64,000 nt of DNA from Rhizobium sp. PP-CC-3A-592 (GCF_003217095.1 NZ_QJSR01000005.1:217335-281334); one strand, 5' to 3'; counted from the first letter of the stretch, positions 46,713 through 55,136 are shown. Program-made: numbers and translations. The notes: generated by a model from the letters alone, not told the origin.

Positions 46713-47444
46713 TCAGATGATCTTCAGCCGCATGGCGCGGGCGATCGCCTGCATGCGGTTGACGGCGTCGAGCTTGCGGGCGGCGGTCTTGAAGTAGCTG
46801 CTGACGGTATAGGCGGAGATGCCGAGGATGATGGCGATCTCGTCGCTGCTCTTGCCGGCCGCGGCCCAGCGGAGGCATTCGATCTCGCGGGCGGAAAGCT
46901 TTTCCCGCGTGGCGACGCCGGCGTCCATGGAGCGCTCCAGCCGCTCGAACAGCTGCAGCAGGACGTAATAGAGCTCTGCCGCCTCGATGCCTTCCGGCGC
47001 GTCGCGGCTGCCGGACAGCGTGACGATGAAGGGATCGGCATAGGTCGTGTGCAGCAGCACCGCGAGGGTGAAGGCCATGGAGGAGGTGATCTCGACGGCG
47101 GTCACGGGCTTGCCGCGGAGGCCGAGAAGGGTGGCCGTCTCGTTGAACACGGGCAACTTGGTGTGGCGCAGCTCCTCCACCAGCCGGCTCAGCCGGAAAA
47201 TGTCGAGCGCGTCGTAGCCCCGCACCAGATCGGAAGGCCAACTGCTGACGACCAGGCGTTCGGCAAAACTCTGCTGGTCGCCCGCCGGAGCGCGCGCGAT
47301 CATGAAGTTGTCGAAGCCGAATTCGGCGGCGCATTGGCGCATGAGGCGCAGGACTTCGTACTCCGTCTGGACGGAGGACGGATCCGGGGTCGGAAAGAGC
47401 AGGCTCGATCTCCCGCTGCTCACCGTTTCATCGACGTCAGGCAT
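46713..47444 (-). CDS. LuxR-type transcriptional regulator
   Basis: A 243-residue protein. The N-terminal 170 residues look like an autoinducer-binding-type alpha/beta/alpha domain (EVLRLMRQCAAEFGFDNFMI, then SSWPSDLVRGYDALDIF). The C-terminal LuxR helix-turn-helix is KLSAREIECLRWAAAGKSSD, then EIAIILGISAYTVSSYFKTA. No luxI-type synthase is nearby, so it is either an orphan receptor or senses another ligand. The start at 47444 follows a GGGGTGA site; the longer upstream frame is Arg-rich. Confidence 0.8.
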   Translation of the reverse strand: MPDVDETVSSGRSSLLFPTPDPSSVQTEYEVLRLMRQCAAEFGFDNFMIARAPAGDQQSFAERLVVSSWPSDLVRGYDALDIFRLSRLVEELRHTKLPVFNETATLLGLRGKPVTAVEITSSMAFTLAVLLHTTYADPFIVTLSGSRDAPEGIEAAELYYVLLQLFERLERSMDAGVATREKLSAREIECLRWAAAGKSSDEIAIILGISAYTVSSYFKTAARKLDAVNRMQAIARAMRLKII

Positions 47445-48077
47445 TGCGTCTTCACCCCTGCCGGCTCGGCCGGCTCCTTGTTTCCGCGTCCTTCCGGCTG
47501 CAAATGCAACGGTTCCGTTGCGCGTCCGGCGTCTCGACCTCATCGGGCGGGCGCGCCGGGCGGCATCGGCCATTGCAGTCTAGCGGAAAAATACCGTGAT
47601 GGCATCCAAGGATGCGCATGTGTGAAATCTCGCAGCCTATGATGGCGCGAGGCTGATATCCTGCAGTTTCCCGCTGTCATCGTGCCCCGCGACACTGTCG
47701 TGCGGACCGTCCGACGCCCCGTGACGACGAAAAATGGGGTCGACGCCCGCTTCGGACGCGCCGCATGCTGCTGCTTCGCGGCGATCTGTACGAAGATCTT
47801 ACGAGGTTTCCTACCCGCTGCTTTCGCATGGCAGCTATGCGGCGGAGTCCTCGCGCAATGCAGGATTTCCACGGCTTTGCGGTGTGCGAGGGCCCGATGC
47901 AATCGGGGCGTGGTGTCCTGCCTGGAGGGCGGAAAGGGCCCTTCTTTCCGCATCGGAGGAGCCCTTTGCGGCAAGTCATTCGAATGATGGATAAATTGTG
48001 CCGTCGAGCTTAGGCAAATCTTAAATGTGGCAGGCTAGGCTCTCCGAATATGGTCTTGAGTATGTGTAGAGAGTCCA
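47445..48077. other. Long intergenic region before sciP, no gene seen
   Basis: Several overlapping open frames exist on both strands but none has a convincing start, ribosome-binding site or domain. Minor stems occur, such as GCGGAAAG/CTTTCCGC at 47929-47951 and CCCGAT/ATCGGG near 47893-47907. The 3' end holds the CtrA-like box for sciP. A small RNA or leaderless peptide cannot be excluded. Confidence 0.4.
48010..48024. promoter_or_regulatory. CtrA-like box upstream of sciP
   Basis: TTAG-GCAAATC-TTAA fits TTAA-N7-TTAA with one mismatch, 54 bases before the sciP ATG. In Caulobacter sciP is activated by CtrA and then antagonises it, so a box here is expected. Confidence 0.55.
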
Positions 48078-48353
48078 ATGACCGAAATGGTACGACCCCG
48101 CGTGAAGTATGTCATCGGCCCGGATGGCAGCCCACTGACGATCGCCGATCTTCCCCCGGCGAACACGCGGCGCTGGGTGATTAGACGGAAGGCAGAAGTG
48201 GTGGCAGCCGTTCGCGGCGGCCTGCTGAGCCTTGAAGAGGCCTGTGAGCGGTATACGCTGACGGTCGAGGAGTTCCTGTCCTGGCAGGCTTCGATCAACG
48301 ATCACGGTCTCGCAGGATTGCGCACGACGCGCATCCAGCAATATCGCCACTGA
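48078..48353 (+). CDS. sciP: CtrA inhibitor SciP (DUF1153)
   Basis: A 91-residue helix-turn-helix protein. VKYVIGPDGSPLTIADLPPA, then NTRRWVIRRKAEVVAAV and GLLSLEEACERYTLTVEEFL, are the DUF1153/SciP hallmarks. In Caulobacter SciP binds CtrA (and DNA) to block CtrA-dependent transcription, especially in G1-like cells. Its placement beside ctrA and chpT, and the upstream box, fit the same role here. Length equals the family norm. A strong hairpin terminator follows. Confidence 0.92.
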   Translation: MTEMVRPRVKYVIGPDGSPLTIADLPPANTRRWVIRRKAEVVAAVRGGLLSLEEACERYTLTVEEFLSWQASINDHGLAGLRTTRIQQYRH

Positions 48354-48379
48354 GATCATCAGGGCGTCATCTATCGGCT

Positions 48380-48420
48380 CGAGCGGTCGCGACCTTCGTC
48401 GCGGCCGCTCGATTGCGTTT
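48380..48420 (+). terminator. Hairpin terminator after sciP
   Basis: CGAGCGGTCGCGA and TCGCGGCCGCTCG form a 13-base stem with one T-G pair and a CCTTCG loop, followed by ATTGCGTTTT. It lies 27 bases after the sciP stop. Confidence 0.75.
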
Positions 48421-48729
48421 TGGATTCCGGTGATGGACGCGTTTGGGTGGAGGGAAAGAGGGGCATGGCTGCGCGCGTGAGCGCCGGCGAGCCTCGAGAC
48501 GTCGCTGCAACCAGGTTTGGCTGGGGCCAGGTTTAGCCGCGGGAAGGCTTCGCGCAAGCTCCTGGGCTTACCGTTCGTCACATGGGTCGTTCGGTCGCGC
48601 GAGGGAGCGCGGTCGTCGGCGAAAGACGGGAATTGAAAGCACAACGACGACGACCGCGCTTCGGAGCGAGGCGCGGCGTCGTTCGTCAGGCTGGACTGCC
48701 GGTCAGGTTCGACGGCCGGCAGATAAGGA
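48421..48729. other. Non-coding gap with inverted repeat between sciP and fliJ-like gene
   Basis: No gene is supported in these 309 bases. AGCGCGGTCGTCG (48606-48618) pairs perfectly with CGACGACCGCGCT (48648-48660) across a 29-base loop; there is no T-run on the plus strand. It could serve as a transcript end for the minus-strand fliJ-like gene or be part of a small RNA. Confidence 0.4.
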
Positions 48730-49080
48730 TCAGGCGCGCAGGCGCACGAGACCGTCGCGTTCTTCGAGTGCGGAGGCCTTGGCGAATTCGGCCTGGACGT
48801 CTTCCAGAGCGAGTTCTGCCGCGTCCTGCTGGACTTTCAGTTCCCGAACCGACACTTGCAGATTGTCGGCCCGCTGGCGGGCCGCCTTTGCAAAGGTCGG
48901 ATAGGCAAAATGGGACGGATCCGAAATGCCAGACTTTTTCTCCTCGAATGCGATCTGATGCTCCAAATCCTTGGTCATCCTTTCGAATTCAGCCATCATC
49001 ATCTGAAGCTGCTTCAGTTGACGCTGTTTGTCTTTCACCTGAAATTCCTTCAGGCGGACAAGGCTCTCACGTGACTTCAT
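48730..49080 (-). CDS. fliJ: FliJ-like flagellar export chaperone
   Basis: A 116-residue all-helical, Lys/Glu/Gln-rich protein: MKSRESLVRLKEFQVKDKQR, then QLQMMMAEFERMTKDLEHQI and a second long helix (AKAARQRADNLQVSVRELKV). This matches the rhizobial protein annotated FliJ, a coiled-coil partner of the FliI export ATPase. The start at 49080 was chosen because GGGAG lies 8 bases upstream; a TTG two codons earlier is also open. No fliI is adjacent, so a flagellar role rests on similarity alone. It is divergent from ctrA. Confidence 0.65.
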   Translation of the reverse strand: MKSRESLVRLKEFQVKDKQRQLKQLQMMMAEFERMTKDLEHQIAFEEKKSGISDPSHFAYPTFAKAARQRADNLQVSVRELKVQQDAAELALEDVQAEFAKASALEERDGLVRLRA

Positions 49081-49526
49081 ACGCAATACTCCCGCGGTGC
49101 GAGACCCGGCATCTCACTTGCAACCCTTACCGAAGGCTCATGCCTGCGGCTCCGCGAAAAAACCCCAGCGATCTTAACAAATGCCTACCGCTGGTAACGT
49201 TTCGTTTACGGGCATAGTTAATCCTAGGGACGATCATTTAAGGCCCGGTAAATGGCCAACGCGAAATGTGACGCTTTGGTGTTTTGGCGAGTCTCTGGAA
49301 TCCGATAAGGCGGTTCGCTCACTTTCAGGGTGAGAAAGCCGTTTTATCAAAAACGAACAAAATCAAGGGGCTGAGAAATATATTTAACAAATGCTGTGCA
49401 CCTTGCCAGAGGGAATCAGAATTTGTTAACCATTTGGTGGCAAGCTCCAAATCAGGCAACGACTGGATCCGTTTAGCGTCAGGCAGCCTTGCACTACCTT
49501 TCAGCGGCGGAAAAGGGGACAAAAAC
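49081..49526. promoter_or_regulatory. ctrA upstream region with three GANTC sites
   Basis: A 446-base gap between fliJ-like and ctrA. GANTC sites, targets of the CcrM methylase, occur at 49289-49293 (GAGTC), 49298-49302 (GAATC) and 49413-49417 (GAATC). A TTAACCAT motif is at 49426-49433. In Caulobacter methylation of such sites and CtrA itself control ctrA promoters. No exact TTAA-N7-TTAA is present. A good AAGGGGAC ribosome-binding site precedes the ATG. Confidence 0.5.
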
Positions 49527-50225
49527 ATGCGGGTTCTGCTTATCGAGGACGACAGCGCGACAGCGCAGAGCATCGAGTTGATGCTCAAGTCCGAGAGTTT
49601 TAATGTGTACACCACCGATCTCGGTGAAGAGGGCGTCGATCTCGGCAAACTCTACGACTACGACATCATCCTGCTCGACCTCAACCTGCCCGACATGTCG
49701 GGCTATGAGGTGCTCCGGACCCTTCGCCTGTCCAAGGTGAAGACGCCGATCCTCATCCTCTCCGGCATGGCCGGTATCGAGGACAAGGTTCGCGGCCTGG
49801 GCTTCGGGGCTGACGACTACATGACCAAGCCGTTCCACAAGGACGAGCTTGTGGCGCGCATCCATGCGATCGTTCGCCGCTCCAAGGGTCATGCCCAGTC
49901 CGTCATCTCGACCGGCGAACTGATCGTCAATCTGGATGCGAAGACCGTCGAAGTCGGCGGGCAGCGCGTTCACCTGACGGGCAAGGAATACCAGATGCTG
50001 GAGCTGCTTTCGCTCCGCAAGGGTACGACGCTGACCAAGGAAATGTTCCTCAACCACCTTTACGGCGGTATGGACGAGCCGGAACTGAAGATCATCGACG
50101 TCTTCATCTGCAAGCTGCGCAAGAAGCTGGCAAACGCCGCCGGCGGCGCGAACTACATCGAGACCGTCTGGGGCCGCGGCTACGTGCTGCGCGAACCGGA
50201 AGGCGATCTCGCCGAGAGCGCCTGA
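49527..50225 (+). CDS. ctrA: Cell-cycle response regulator CtrA
   Basis: A 232-residue OmpR-type regulator. It has a receiver domain with [20 protein letters not shown], phospho-acceptor D51 in [11 protein letters not shown] and the TKPFHKDEL lysine, and a winged-helix domain including [20 protein letters not shown] and [13 protein letters not shown]-like segments. CtrA is the master regulator of replication, division and polar development, phosphorylated through CckA-ChpT. The start at 49527 is the canonical [10 protein letters not shown]; the frame is open further upstream but not conserved. Length is the family norm. Confidence 0.98.
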   Translation: MRVLLIEDDSATAQSIELMLKSESFNVYTTDLGEEGVDLGKLYDYDIILLDLNLPDMSGYEVLRTLRLSKVKTPILILSGMAGIEDKVRGLGFGADDYMTKPFHKDELVARIHAIVRRSKGHAQSVISTGELIVNLDAKTVEVGGQRVHLTGKEYQMLELLSLRKGTTLTKEMFLNHLYGGMDEPELKIIDVFICKLRKKLANAAGGANYIETVWGRGYVLREPEGDLAESA

Positions 50226-50321
50226 TCTTCCGGATGTTTTGAGAGCCATCGGCGATCATGCATCCCGCAGTGCAGGATCGCCGTCATCGGCCCAGATAGT
50301 TCGCCGTAACCGGCAATGACC

Positions 50322-50347
50322 AACCCGCCCTTCGTGGCGGGTTTTTC
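50322..50347 (+). terminator. Rho-independent terminator after ctrA
   Basis: AACCCGCC and GGCGGGTT form an 8-base stem with a CTTCGT loop, followed by TTTCGTTTT. It lies 97 bases after the ctrA stop. Confidence 0.85.
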
Positions 50348-50388
50348 GTTTTCAGCGGTCTGGAAAACGCCTGCATCTCGCGGACACG

Positions 50389-50412
50389 AAAAAGGCCGCC
50401 TTGCGGGCGGCC
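50389..50412 (-). terminator. Terminator after the receiver gene (minus strand)
   Basis: Read on the minus strand, GGCCGCC pairs with GGCGGCC around a CGCAA loop and is followed by TTTTTCG. It ends the minus-strand transcript of the receiver protein 40 bases after its stop. Confidence 0.8.
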
Positions 50413-50451
50413 GGTCTCAGGTGAGGGGAGGGGAGGCCCGTAGGGGCTCGC

Positions 50452-50814
50452 TCAGGCAGCGGCGGCGTAGGCGCCGAAGACGCTGGTCAGGATCTTGCGG
50501 TCGAAGGGCTTCAGCAGGAAATCGTCGGCACCGGCGCGCTTGCCCGCCATCATCTTGCGCAGGTCCGCCTCGATGACGCAGTAGTAGATACGCACGGACT
50601 TGCCTTCGGACATCACGCGAATGTTGGCGATCAGCTCCAGCGCGCCATCCAGGCCCGCATCGACGACGATGATATTGGGAAGCTCGGCTTCGCACCGCGC
50701 CAGCGCCTCAAGGCCGTTGGCGGCTTCCGAGACGAGAAAGCCCATGCCGGAGAGAATGCGCTTTCCGACCTTGCGCACCACGTCGGAGTCGTCGGCGATC
50801 ATCAAGCGCTGCAT
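50452..50814 (-). CDS. Single-domain receiver protein with degenerate switch residues
   Basis: A 120-residue protein that is only a receiver domain. The acidic pair is in MIADDSD, the likely phospho-acceptor Asp in IIVVDAGLDG, and the lysine in FLLKPFD. The loop after the acceptor Asp is shorter than in CheY (no Met-Pro), and the Thr/Ser switch position appears to be Val or Cys (IYYCVIEAD). It sits between ctrA and chpT, so a link to the CckA-ChpT relay is likely, but it does not look like CpdR or DivK. The start has a good AAGGAG site. Confidence 0.8.
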   Translation of the reverse strand: MQRLMIADDSDVVRKVGKRILSGMGFLVSEAANGLEALARCEAELPNIIVVDAGLDGALELIANIRVMSEGKSVRIYYCVIEADLRKMMAGKRAGADDFLLKPFDRKILTSVFGAYAAAA

Positions 50815-51025
50815 GGGAGCTCCTTGCCCTTTCATTCCCGTGAACGGAAGACCTCGACGCAAGGCCGAAGGCGGATCTCCGCCCCGGCGCTGTGTCAACG
50901 TCCAGTTGCGCACTCTCACGATCTATCATGCGAGACCGGAGGTGTACGCTCTTTTCGGGATTATAAGGCGCCGTTGGCAAACAAACCGTTACCGGAGCAG
51001 CGAAGAGTGACGACGACGTTCGATG

Positions 51026-51667
51026 CTAGATGGAAGAGGCCATGAAGACGATCTCTTCCGGGGTCGGGAGAATCTCGATCTTCATGCTGGCTTCGTCCGC
51101 AAGCAGCACCGTGTAATAGGGCTGGATCGTGTGGGCATCGACGGCTTCTTCCAGCGTGCCGGAGAGAAGTTCGACAAGCCTGGGTGGTACGCGCATCATC
51201 TTGCCGCGCACGACGAGCTTGAAGACGGCGTCGTATTCCGGGTTTTCCAGCGTCACATCCAGCGAGCCGCCGCGCGGAATGGCGCCGTAGGCGATGAGGA
51301 AGAGGTTCAAGAGCAGCTTCACGCGGTTCTTCGGAATGATGACGCGCGGGCCCGTCCAGGTGATCTCGGTCTTCTTTTCCACCACGGCGAAGTCACGCGC
51401 TGCCTTTTCCGCTTCCCCGGTGTCGATGGACGCGCCGACCGAGCCGGAGGCGCCGAAGGCGAGGCGGGCGAACTTCAGGCGGACGGCGGCGTTCAGCGCG
51501 CTGGTGCGGATGAGGTCCATCGCGTCGGCATCGGCGCCGCCTTCGTCCAGAAGTTCCAGGCCGTTGTTGATGGCGCCGACCGGCGAGATGATGTCGTGGC
51601 AGACGCGGCTGCAGAGCAGGGCGGCGAGGTCGGGGCCGGTCAGGGTCAGGTTCGGATTCTTTTCCAT
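51026..51667 (-). CDS. chpT: Histidine phosphotransferase ChpT
   Basis: A 213-residue HisKA-like dimeric phosphotransferase. LAALLCSRVCHDIISPVGAI, then NNGLELLDE, holds the phospho-accepting H24 in the C-H-D motif, and a pseudo-ATPase domain follows without functional ATP-binding boxes. ChpT passes phosphate from CckA to CtrA and CpdR. Linkage to ctrA and a receiver gene supports this. An AAAGGAC leader precedes the start. It is the second core relay component in this window. Confidence 0.93.
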   Translation of the reverse strand: MEKNPNLTLTGPDLAALLCSRVCHDIISPVGAINNGLELLDEGGADADAMDLIRTSALNAAVRLKFARLAFGASGSVGASIDTGEAEKAARDFAVVEKKTEITWTGPRVIIPKNRVKLLLNLFLIAYGAIPRGGSLDVTLENPEYDAVFKLVVRGKMMRVPPRLVELLSGTLEEAVDAHTIQPYYTVLLADEASMKIEILPTPEEIVFMASSI

Positions 51668-51830
51668 CGTCTTGTCCTTTAAGGTCGCCCTTGCCGATGT
51701 TGATCTGGCATCCCGGTGCGCAATGCCATCGCGCGGGGCTGTTTTCGGCTATGGTTTAGAGGGTGAAGATTGCGCGGACGTGGCGTGTCCGGTCTCCTGT
51801 CCAGTCCGGCCATAATGACACCATGTTTGG

Positions 51831-51845
51831 TAAACCAATTGTTAA
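51831..51845. promoter_or_regulatory. CtrA-like box upstream of eipA
   Basis: TAAA-CCAATTG-TTAA matches TTAA-N7-TTAA with one mismatch, 100 bases before the eipA ATG. In Brucella abortus eipA is reported as a direct CtrA target, which raises the prior for this weak match. Confidence 0.45.
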
Positions 51846-51945
51846 GATGATGGGTTCAGAGTGGCGGAATCCCGGGCCGGGGCCTCAGACAGGCACGGCC
51901 TGCTCCTGCCGATACCCTATCGGCCTTGGGATAACGGAGGATGCG

Positions 51946-52581
51946 ATGCTGCCGAGACCGAAATTTGCGCCATCGAAGGACCTTGCCGCGCGCGTTCCGC
52001 GGCGCCGCCTGCTGTCTGCCGTGAAAGCCGTTATGTTCGGCGCGCTGGCGCTGTGCGTCGCCGTCTCCACCGCTGCCGCGCAATCCGCCAACAACACGTC
52101 GCAATATTCCATCCAGGAAATCGTCGATGCGGGACACGGCTTTTTCGGGTCCACATCCGGCGGTCTTGCCAAGGTGGTCGAGCGGGCGTTCCAGAGCTAC
52201 GGCCTTCCGAACGGCTACATTCTCGGCCAGGAGGGCTCCGGCGCCTTCGTTGCCGGCCTCACCTATGGCGAGGGCAGCCTGAACACCAAAAATGCCGGGC
52301 AGCACGGCGTCTACTGGCAGGGCCCTTCGCTCGGCCTCGATGCCGGCGGGCAGGGCAGCCGCATCATGATGCTCGTCTACAATCTTCCGAGCGTGCCCGG
52401 CCTCTACAAGCGGTTCGGCGGCGTTTCCGGGTCGGCCTATGTCGTGGCCGGCGTCGGCATGACGGTGCTGACCGACGAGCATATCGTGCTCGTGCCGATC
52501 CGCACCGGTGTCGGCGCCCGCCTCGGCATCAATGTCGGCTACCTCAAGCTGACCCAGCAGCCGACCTGGAACCCTTTCTGA
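51946..52581 (+). CDS. eipA: Envelope integrity protein EipA (DUF1134)
   Basis: A 211-residue periplasmic protein. A signal region covers about residues 1-46 (LLSAVKAVMFGALALCVAVS, cleavage after TAAA). The DUF1134 domain follows: YSIQEIVDAGHGFFGSTSGG, GLPNGYILGQEGSGAFVAGL, and GVGARLGINVGYLKLT. The Brucella homologue is a small beta-barrel needed for envelope stress resistance. The start at 51946 follows GGAGG. It is divergent from chpT with a CtrA-like box between. Confidence 0.9.
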   Translation: MLPRPKFAPSKDLAARVPRRRLLSAVKAVMFGALALCVAVSTAAAQSANNTSQYSIQEIVDAGHGFFGSTSGGLAKVVERAFQSYGLPNGYILGQEGSGAFVAGLTYGEGSLNTKNAGQHGVYWQGPSLGLDAGGQGSRIMMLVYNLPSVPGLYKRFGGVSGSAYVVAGVGMTVLTDEHIVLVPIRTGVGARLGINVGYLKLTQQPTWNPF

Positions 52582-52697
52582 GCGTGCCTGGCTTGCGCTG
52601 CTCGCCGGTCCACCGCTTGCCAATCCGGGGCCGAGCGCGAATAATGATGCGCAAGGGAAGGATGCCCTTGTCCAACCGCCTGTGAAGTGACCTCCGC

Positions 52698-53876
52698 GTG
52701 ATCCAATTTGCACTGCTGTTCGCCTTGGGCTTCCTCACCGCGATCCTTCTCGGCGCGCTGGTCGCGCCCGTCATCCACCGGCGGATCGTGCGGTTTGCGG
52801 AGGACCGGCTGAAGGCGACGACGCCGCTGTCGCAACAGGAAGTGCGGGCCCAGAAGGATGCGGCACGCGCGATCTATGCTGCGGAAAACGTGCGCACCAG
52901 CCAGACGCTGAAGCGCGAGCGCGACAAGGCGATCTCCCTCATGCTGGCCCGCGAAAAAGCCGAGCAGGACGTGCGGACGGTGCGCGCCGAGAATGAGGAG
53001 CTTCGGGCGCAGATGGACGAGATGAACGGGGAGGCGGGAGACCTGCGCTCCGGCATCCGGCTACTGGAGCAGCATATCGAGCGGCTGAAGGATGCGCTGG
53101 GCACGCTGGAGACGGATTACGCCTCCAAGACTGAGCAGTCCGCCTTACTCGCGCGCCAGCTCGATCGCGTTTCGGCCGAACTCGACGAGGTCCGCGCGGT
53201 CTCGGCCGCGGAAGCGTCGCAGGTCGATGAACTCCATGCCCGGGCCGGTGGCCTGCGCGATGAGCGCGAAACCCTGCGCGACGAACGGCGCCGCGAGAGC
53301 GAGAAGGCCAAGGCCCTGGAGCTGAAGCTGGCGCAGCAGGAGATCCGGGCAAAGCAGCTCGAATCGCGGCTGACGACGGCCAATGGGCTGCTGGCCGACC
53401 GGGAGACCCATCTGGAACGCGGCAGCATGGAAATCGACCGCCTCACCACGCGCGTTCGCGAGATGACGGCGGAGCTGGCGGCCGCCATGCAGGCGTTGCG
53501 CGCTGCGGGGATCGAGCCGCGATCACTGGCGAAAGAGACGGCCGATGATGGTGGCCTGCCGACCGCCGGGCGAGAGGACGCGATCGCTCTTCCGGCGCCG
53601 GACGAGACCATGCTGCTCTCGCCGCCCGGCATTCCCACGCCGGAAGGCCTGGCGGCGGATGCCGGCGCCTTCATCGACCGCCTCATGGCGTCCGATCCGG
53701 CCGACGACGCGGCACTGCGCGAAGACCTTCTGCAGATTGCAGCCGCGATGACGGCTCTGACGGCACAGAACGAGGGAGAGGCGTCGCCCATCCCCGCACT
53801 GCTGGCGCGGGAGGCGGACGGCGGCGCGACGACGCTGGCCGCCCGGACCCGGTCGCTTCTGTCTTCGACCTCCTGA
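52698..53876 (+). CDS. Membrane-anchored long coiled-coil protein
   Basis: A 392-residue protein read from GTG. One N-terminal membrane helix (IQFALLFALGFLTAILLGAL, residues 2-21) is followed by HRRIVRFAEDRLKATTPLSQ. About 50-270 is continuous heptad-rich coiled coil (TLKRERDKAISLMLAREKAE and following), and a variable tail ends it. It is probably cytoplasmic with a membrane anchor, and resembles rhizobial hypothetical proteins near eipA. No enzymatic motif is visible. It may act as a scaffold; this is inferred from shape only. Confidence 0.7.
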   Translation: MIQFALLFALGFLTAILLGALVAPVIHRRIVRFAEDRLKATTPLSQQEVRAQKDAARAIYAAENVRTSQTLKRERDKAISLMLAREKAEQDVRTVRAENEELRAQMDEMNGEAGDLRSGIRLLEQHIERLKDALGTLETDYASKTEQSALLARQLDRVSAELDEVRAVSAAEASQVDELHARAGGLRDERETLRDERRRESEKAKALELKLAQQEIRAKQLESRLTTANGLLADRETHLERGSMEIDRLTTRVREMTAELAAAMQALRAAGIEPRSLAKETADDGGLPTAGREDAIALPAPDETMLLSPPGIPTPEGLAADAGAFIDRLMASDPADDAALREDLLQIAAAMTALTAQNEGEASPIPALLAREADGGATTLAARTRSLLSSTS

Positions 53877-53880
53877 AACG

Positions 53881-54723
53881 TTAGACGAGGCCGTTGAGGC
53901 TGGCGATCCGGTGGAGGGCGATGCCCGTGGCGGTGGCGACGTTGAGGCTGTCGAGGCCCGGCTTCTGCCGGATGCGTGCCGTGCGGATCGCGGCCATGAT
54001 GGCGGGCGGCAGGCCTTCGCCCTCGGCACCCACCACCAGCGCCGTGCGCGGCGCGGGCGGGATATCGTCCAGATCGGTTTCGCCGCGCGGCGACAGGCCC
54101 CACAGCGCAAAGCCGCGGCCCTCGATGGCCGCAAGCAGGTTACCCACCGTGCCCTGGCGCACGAAGGGGACCGTGAGCACCGCGCCGACCGAGACGCGGA
54201 TCGCCTTGCGATACAGCGGGTCGCAGCAGGTTTCGTCCAGAAGCACGGCGCTCGCGCCGAAGGCGGCGGCATTGCGGAAGATCGAGCCGACATTGTCGTG
54301 ATTGGAGAGGCCGCAGGCGGCGAGGATCAAAGCCTCGTCCGGCAGGGTCGAGAGCAGGCCGTCCAGCGTTTGCGGCCTCTGCCGCGTGCCGATGGCAAGC
54401 ACGCCGCGATGCATGTCGAAGCCGGCGATGGCGTTGAAGACCGTGGCATCCGCGACGAAGACCGGCACCGTATCCTCAAACTGCGCGAGAATGTCGGCGA
54501 CGCCGGCAAGCCGGTTTTCGAGAAGCAGGATCGCCTCGGCCGTAAACGGACCGCCGCCGGCAGTCGACGCCGCCAGCATGCGCAGCACCACGGTGCCCTC
54601 CGCGATGAAGCGGTTGTGGCGGCCGGTCAGGTCGCGCTCGCGGATCGAGACGAAGGCGGTGATGCGCGGATCGGCCGGGTTCGTGATGCGCTCGGCGACG
54701 CGCTCGGTGACGCGCACGGGCAC
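53881..54723 (-). CDS. TrmH/SpoU-family RNA methyltransferase
   Basis: A 280-residue SPOUT methyltransferase. The N-terminal substrate-binding part (DPRITAFVSIRERDLTGRHN, then RFIAEGTVVLRMLA) is followed by the knotted domain with NVGSIFRNAAAFGASAVLLD, ALVVGAEGEGLPPAI and LNVATATGIALHRI, the three SpoU motifs. It methylates the 2'-O of a tRNA or rRNA nucleotide; the target is not determined. It starts 2 bases after the end of the small membrane protein gene upstream, and converges with the coiled-coil gene by 4 bases. Confidence 0.88.
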   Translation of the reverse strand: MPVRVTERVAERITNPADPRITAFVSIRERDLTGRHNRFIAEGTVVLRMLAASTAGGGPFTAEAILLLENRLAGVADILAQFEDTVPVFVADATVFNAIAGFDMHRGVLAIGTRQRPQTLDGLLSTLPDEALILAACGLSNHDNVGSIFRNAAAFGASAVLLDETCCDPLYRKAIRVSVGAVLTVPFVRQGTVGNLLAAIEGRGFALWGLSPRGETDLDDIPPAPRTALVVGAEGEGLPPAIMAAIRTARIRQKPGLDSLNVATATGIALHRIASLNGLV

Positions 54724-54725
54724 GG

Positions 54726-55106
54726 TCAGTTCGCGGGTACGGAGATGTCGGCGACGATGCGGTTGGCGGCGATGTCATAGACGAGCGCCTTGCGGACACC
54801 GGCGAGCGTGCCGAAGAACAGGATCTGCCCGCCCGAAAGCGAGGTGTCGGTGATCTCGAAGCCTTGCGGAAGCACGGCGGTGGCTGCCAGCGGCGCATCG
54901 CTCGGCACGCCGGCGGTCGCGTTTGCCAGCGACGGCGCGGCGCTCGGGCGCGTGACCTTGTAGACAATCGCGCCCAGCACGGCCATAAGCATGACCAACA
55001 TCACCCCCGCCGAGACCAGCTGCAGGCGGATCATCTTGCGGCGAACGTTTTCCATCACCGGATCGAGCGGCTTTTCGTCCTGTTCGTCGGGTTCCTGGAG
55101 CGACAT
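54726..55106 (-). CDS. Small single-pass membrane protein
   Basis: A 126-residue protein with a charged cytoplasmic head (SLQEPDEQDEKPLDPVMENV), one membrane helix at about residues 30-50 (LVSAGVMLVMLMAVLGAIVY) and a periplasmic tail with a conserved-looking SLSGGQILFFGTLAGVRKAL, then VYDIAANRIV. I know it only as a rhizobial hypothetical protein of the fimbrial-like or DUF6476 kind; no function can be assigned. Divergent from rluD over 30 bases and probably co-transcribed with the methyltransferase. Confidence 0.7.
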   Translation of the reverse strand: MSLQEPDEQDEKPLDPVMENVRRKMIRLQLVSAGVMLVMLMAVLGAIVYKVTRPSAAPSLANATAGVPSDAPLAATAVLPQGFEITDTSLSGGQILFFGTLAGVRKALVYDIAANRIVADISVPAN

Positions 55107-55136
55107 GGGCGGTTTGACCTCACGGATCGAGTAAGA

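Noticed and set aside
49163-49221. Additional CtrA boxes at TTAA or TTTA sequences before ctrA.
   Set aside because: With N7 spacing they carry two or more mismatches (for example GTAA-N7-TTTA), too weak to list as sites.
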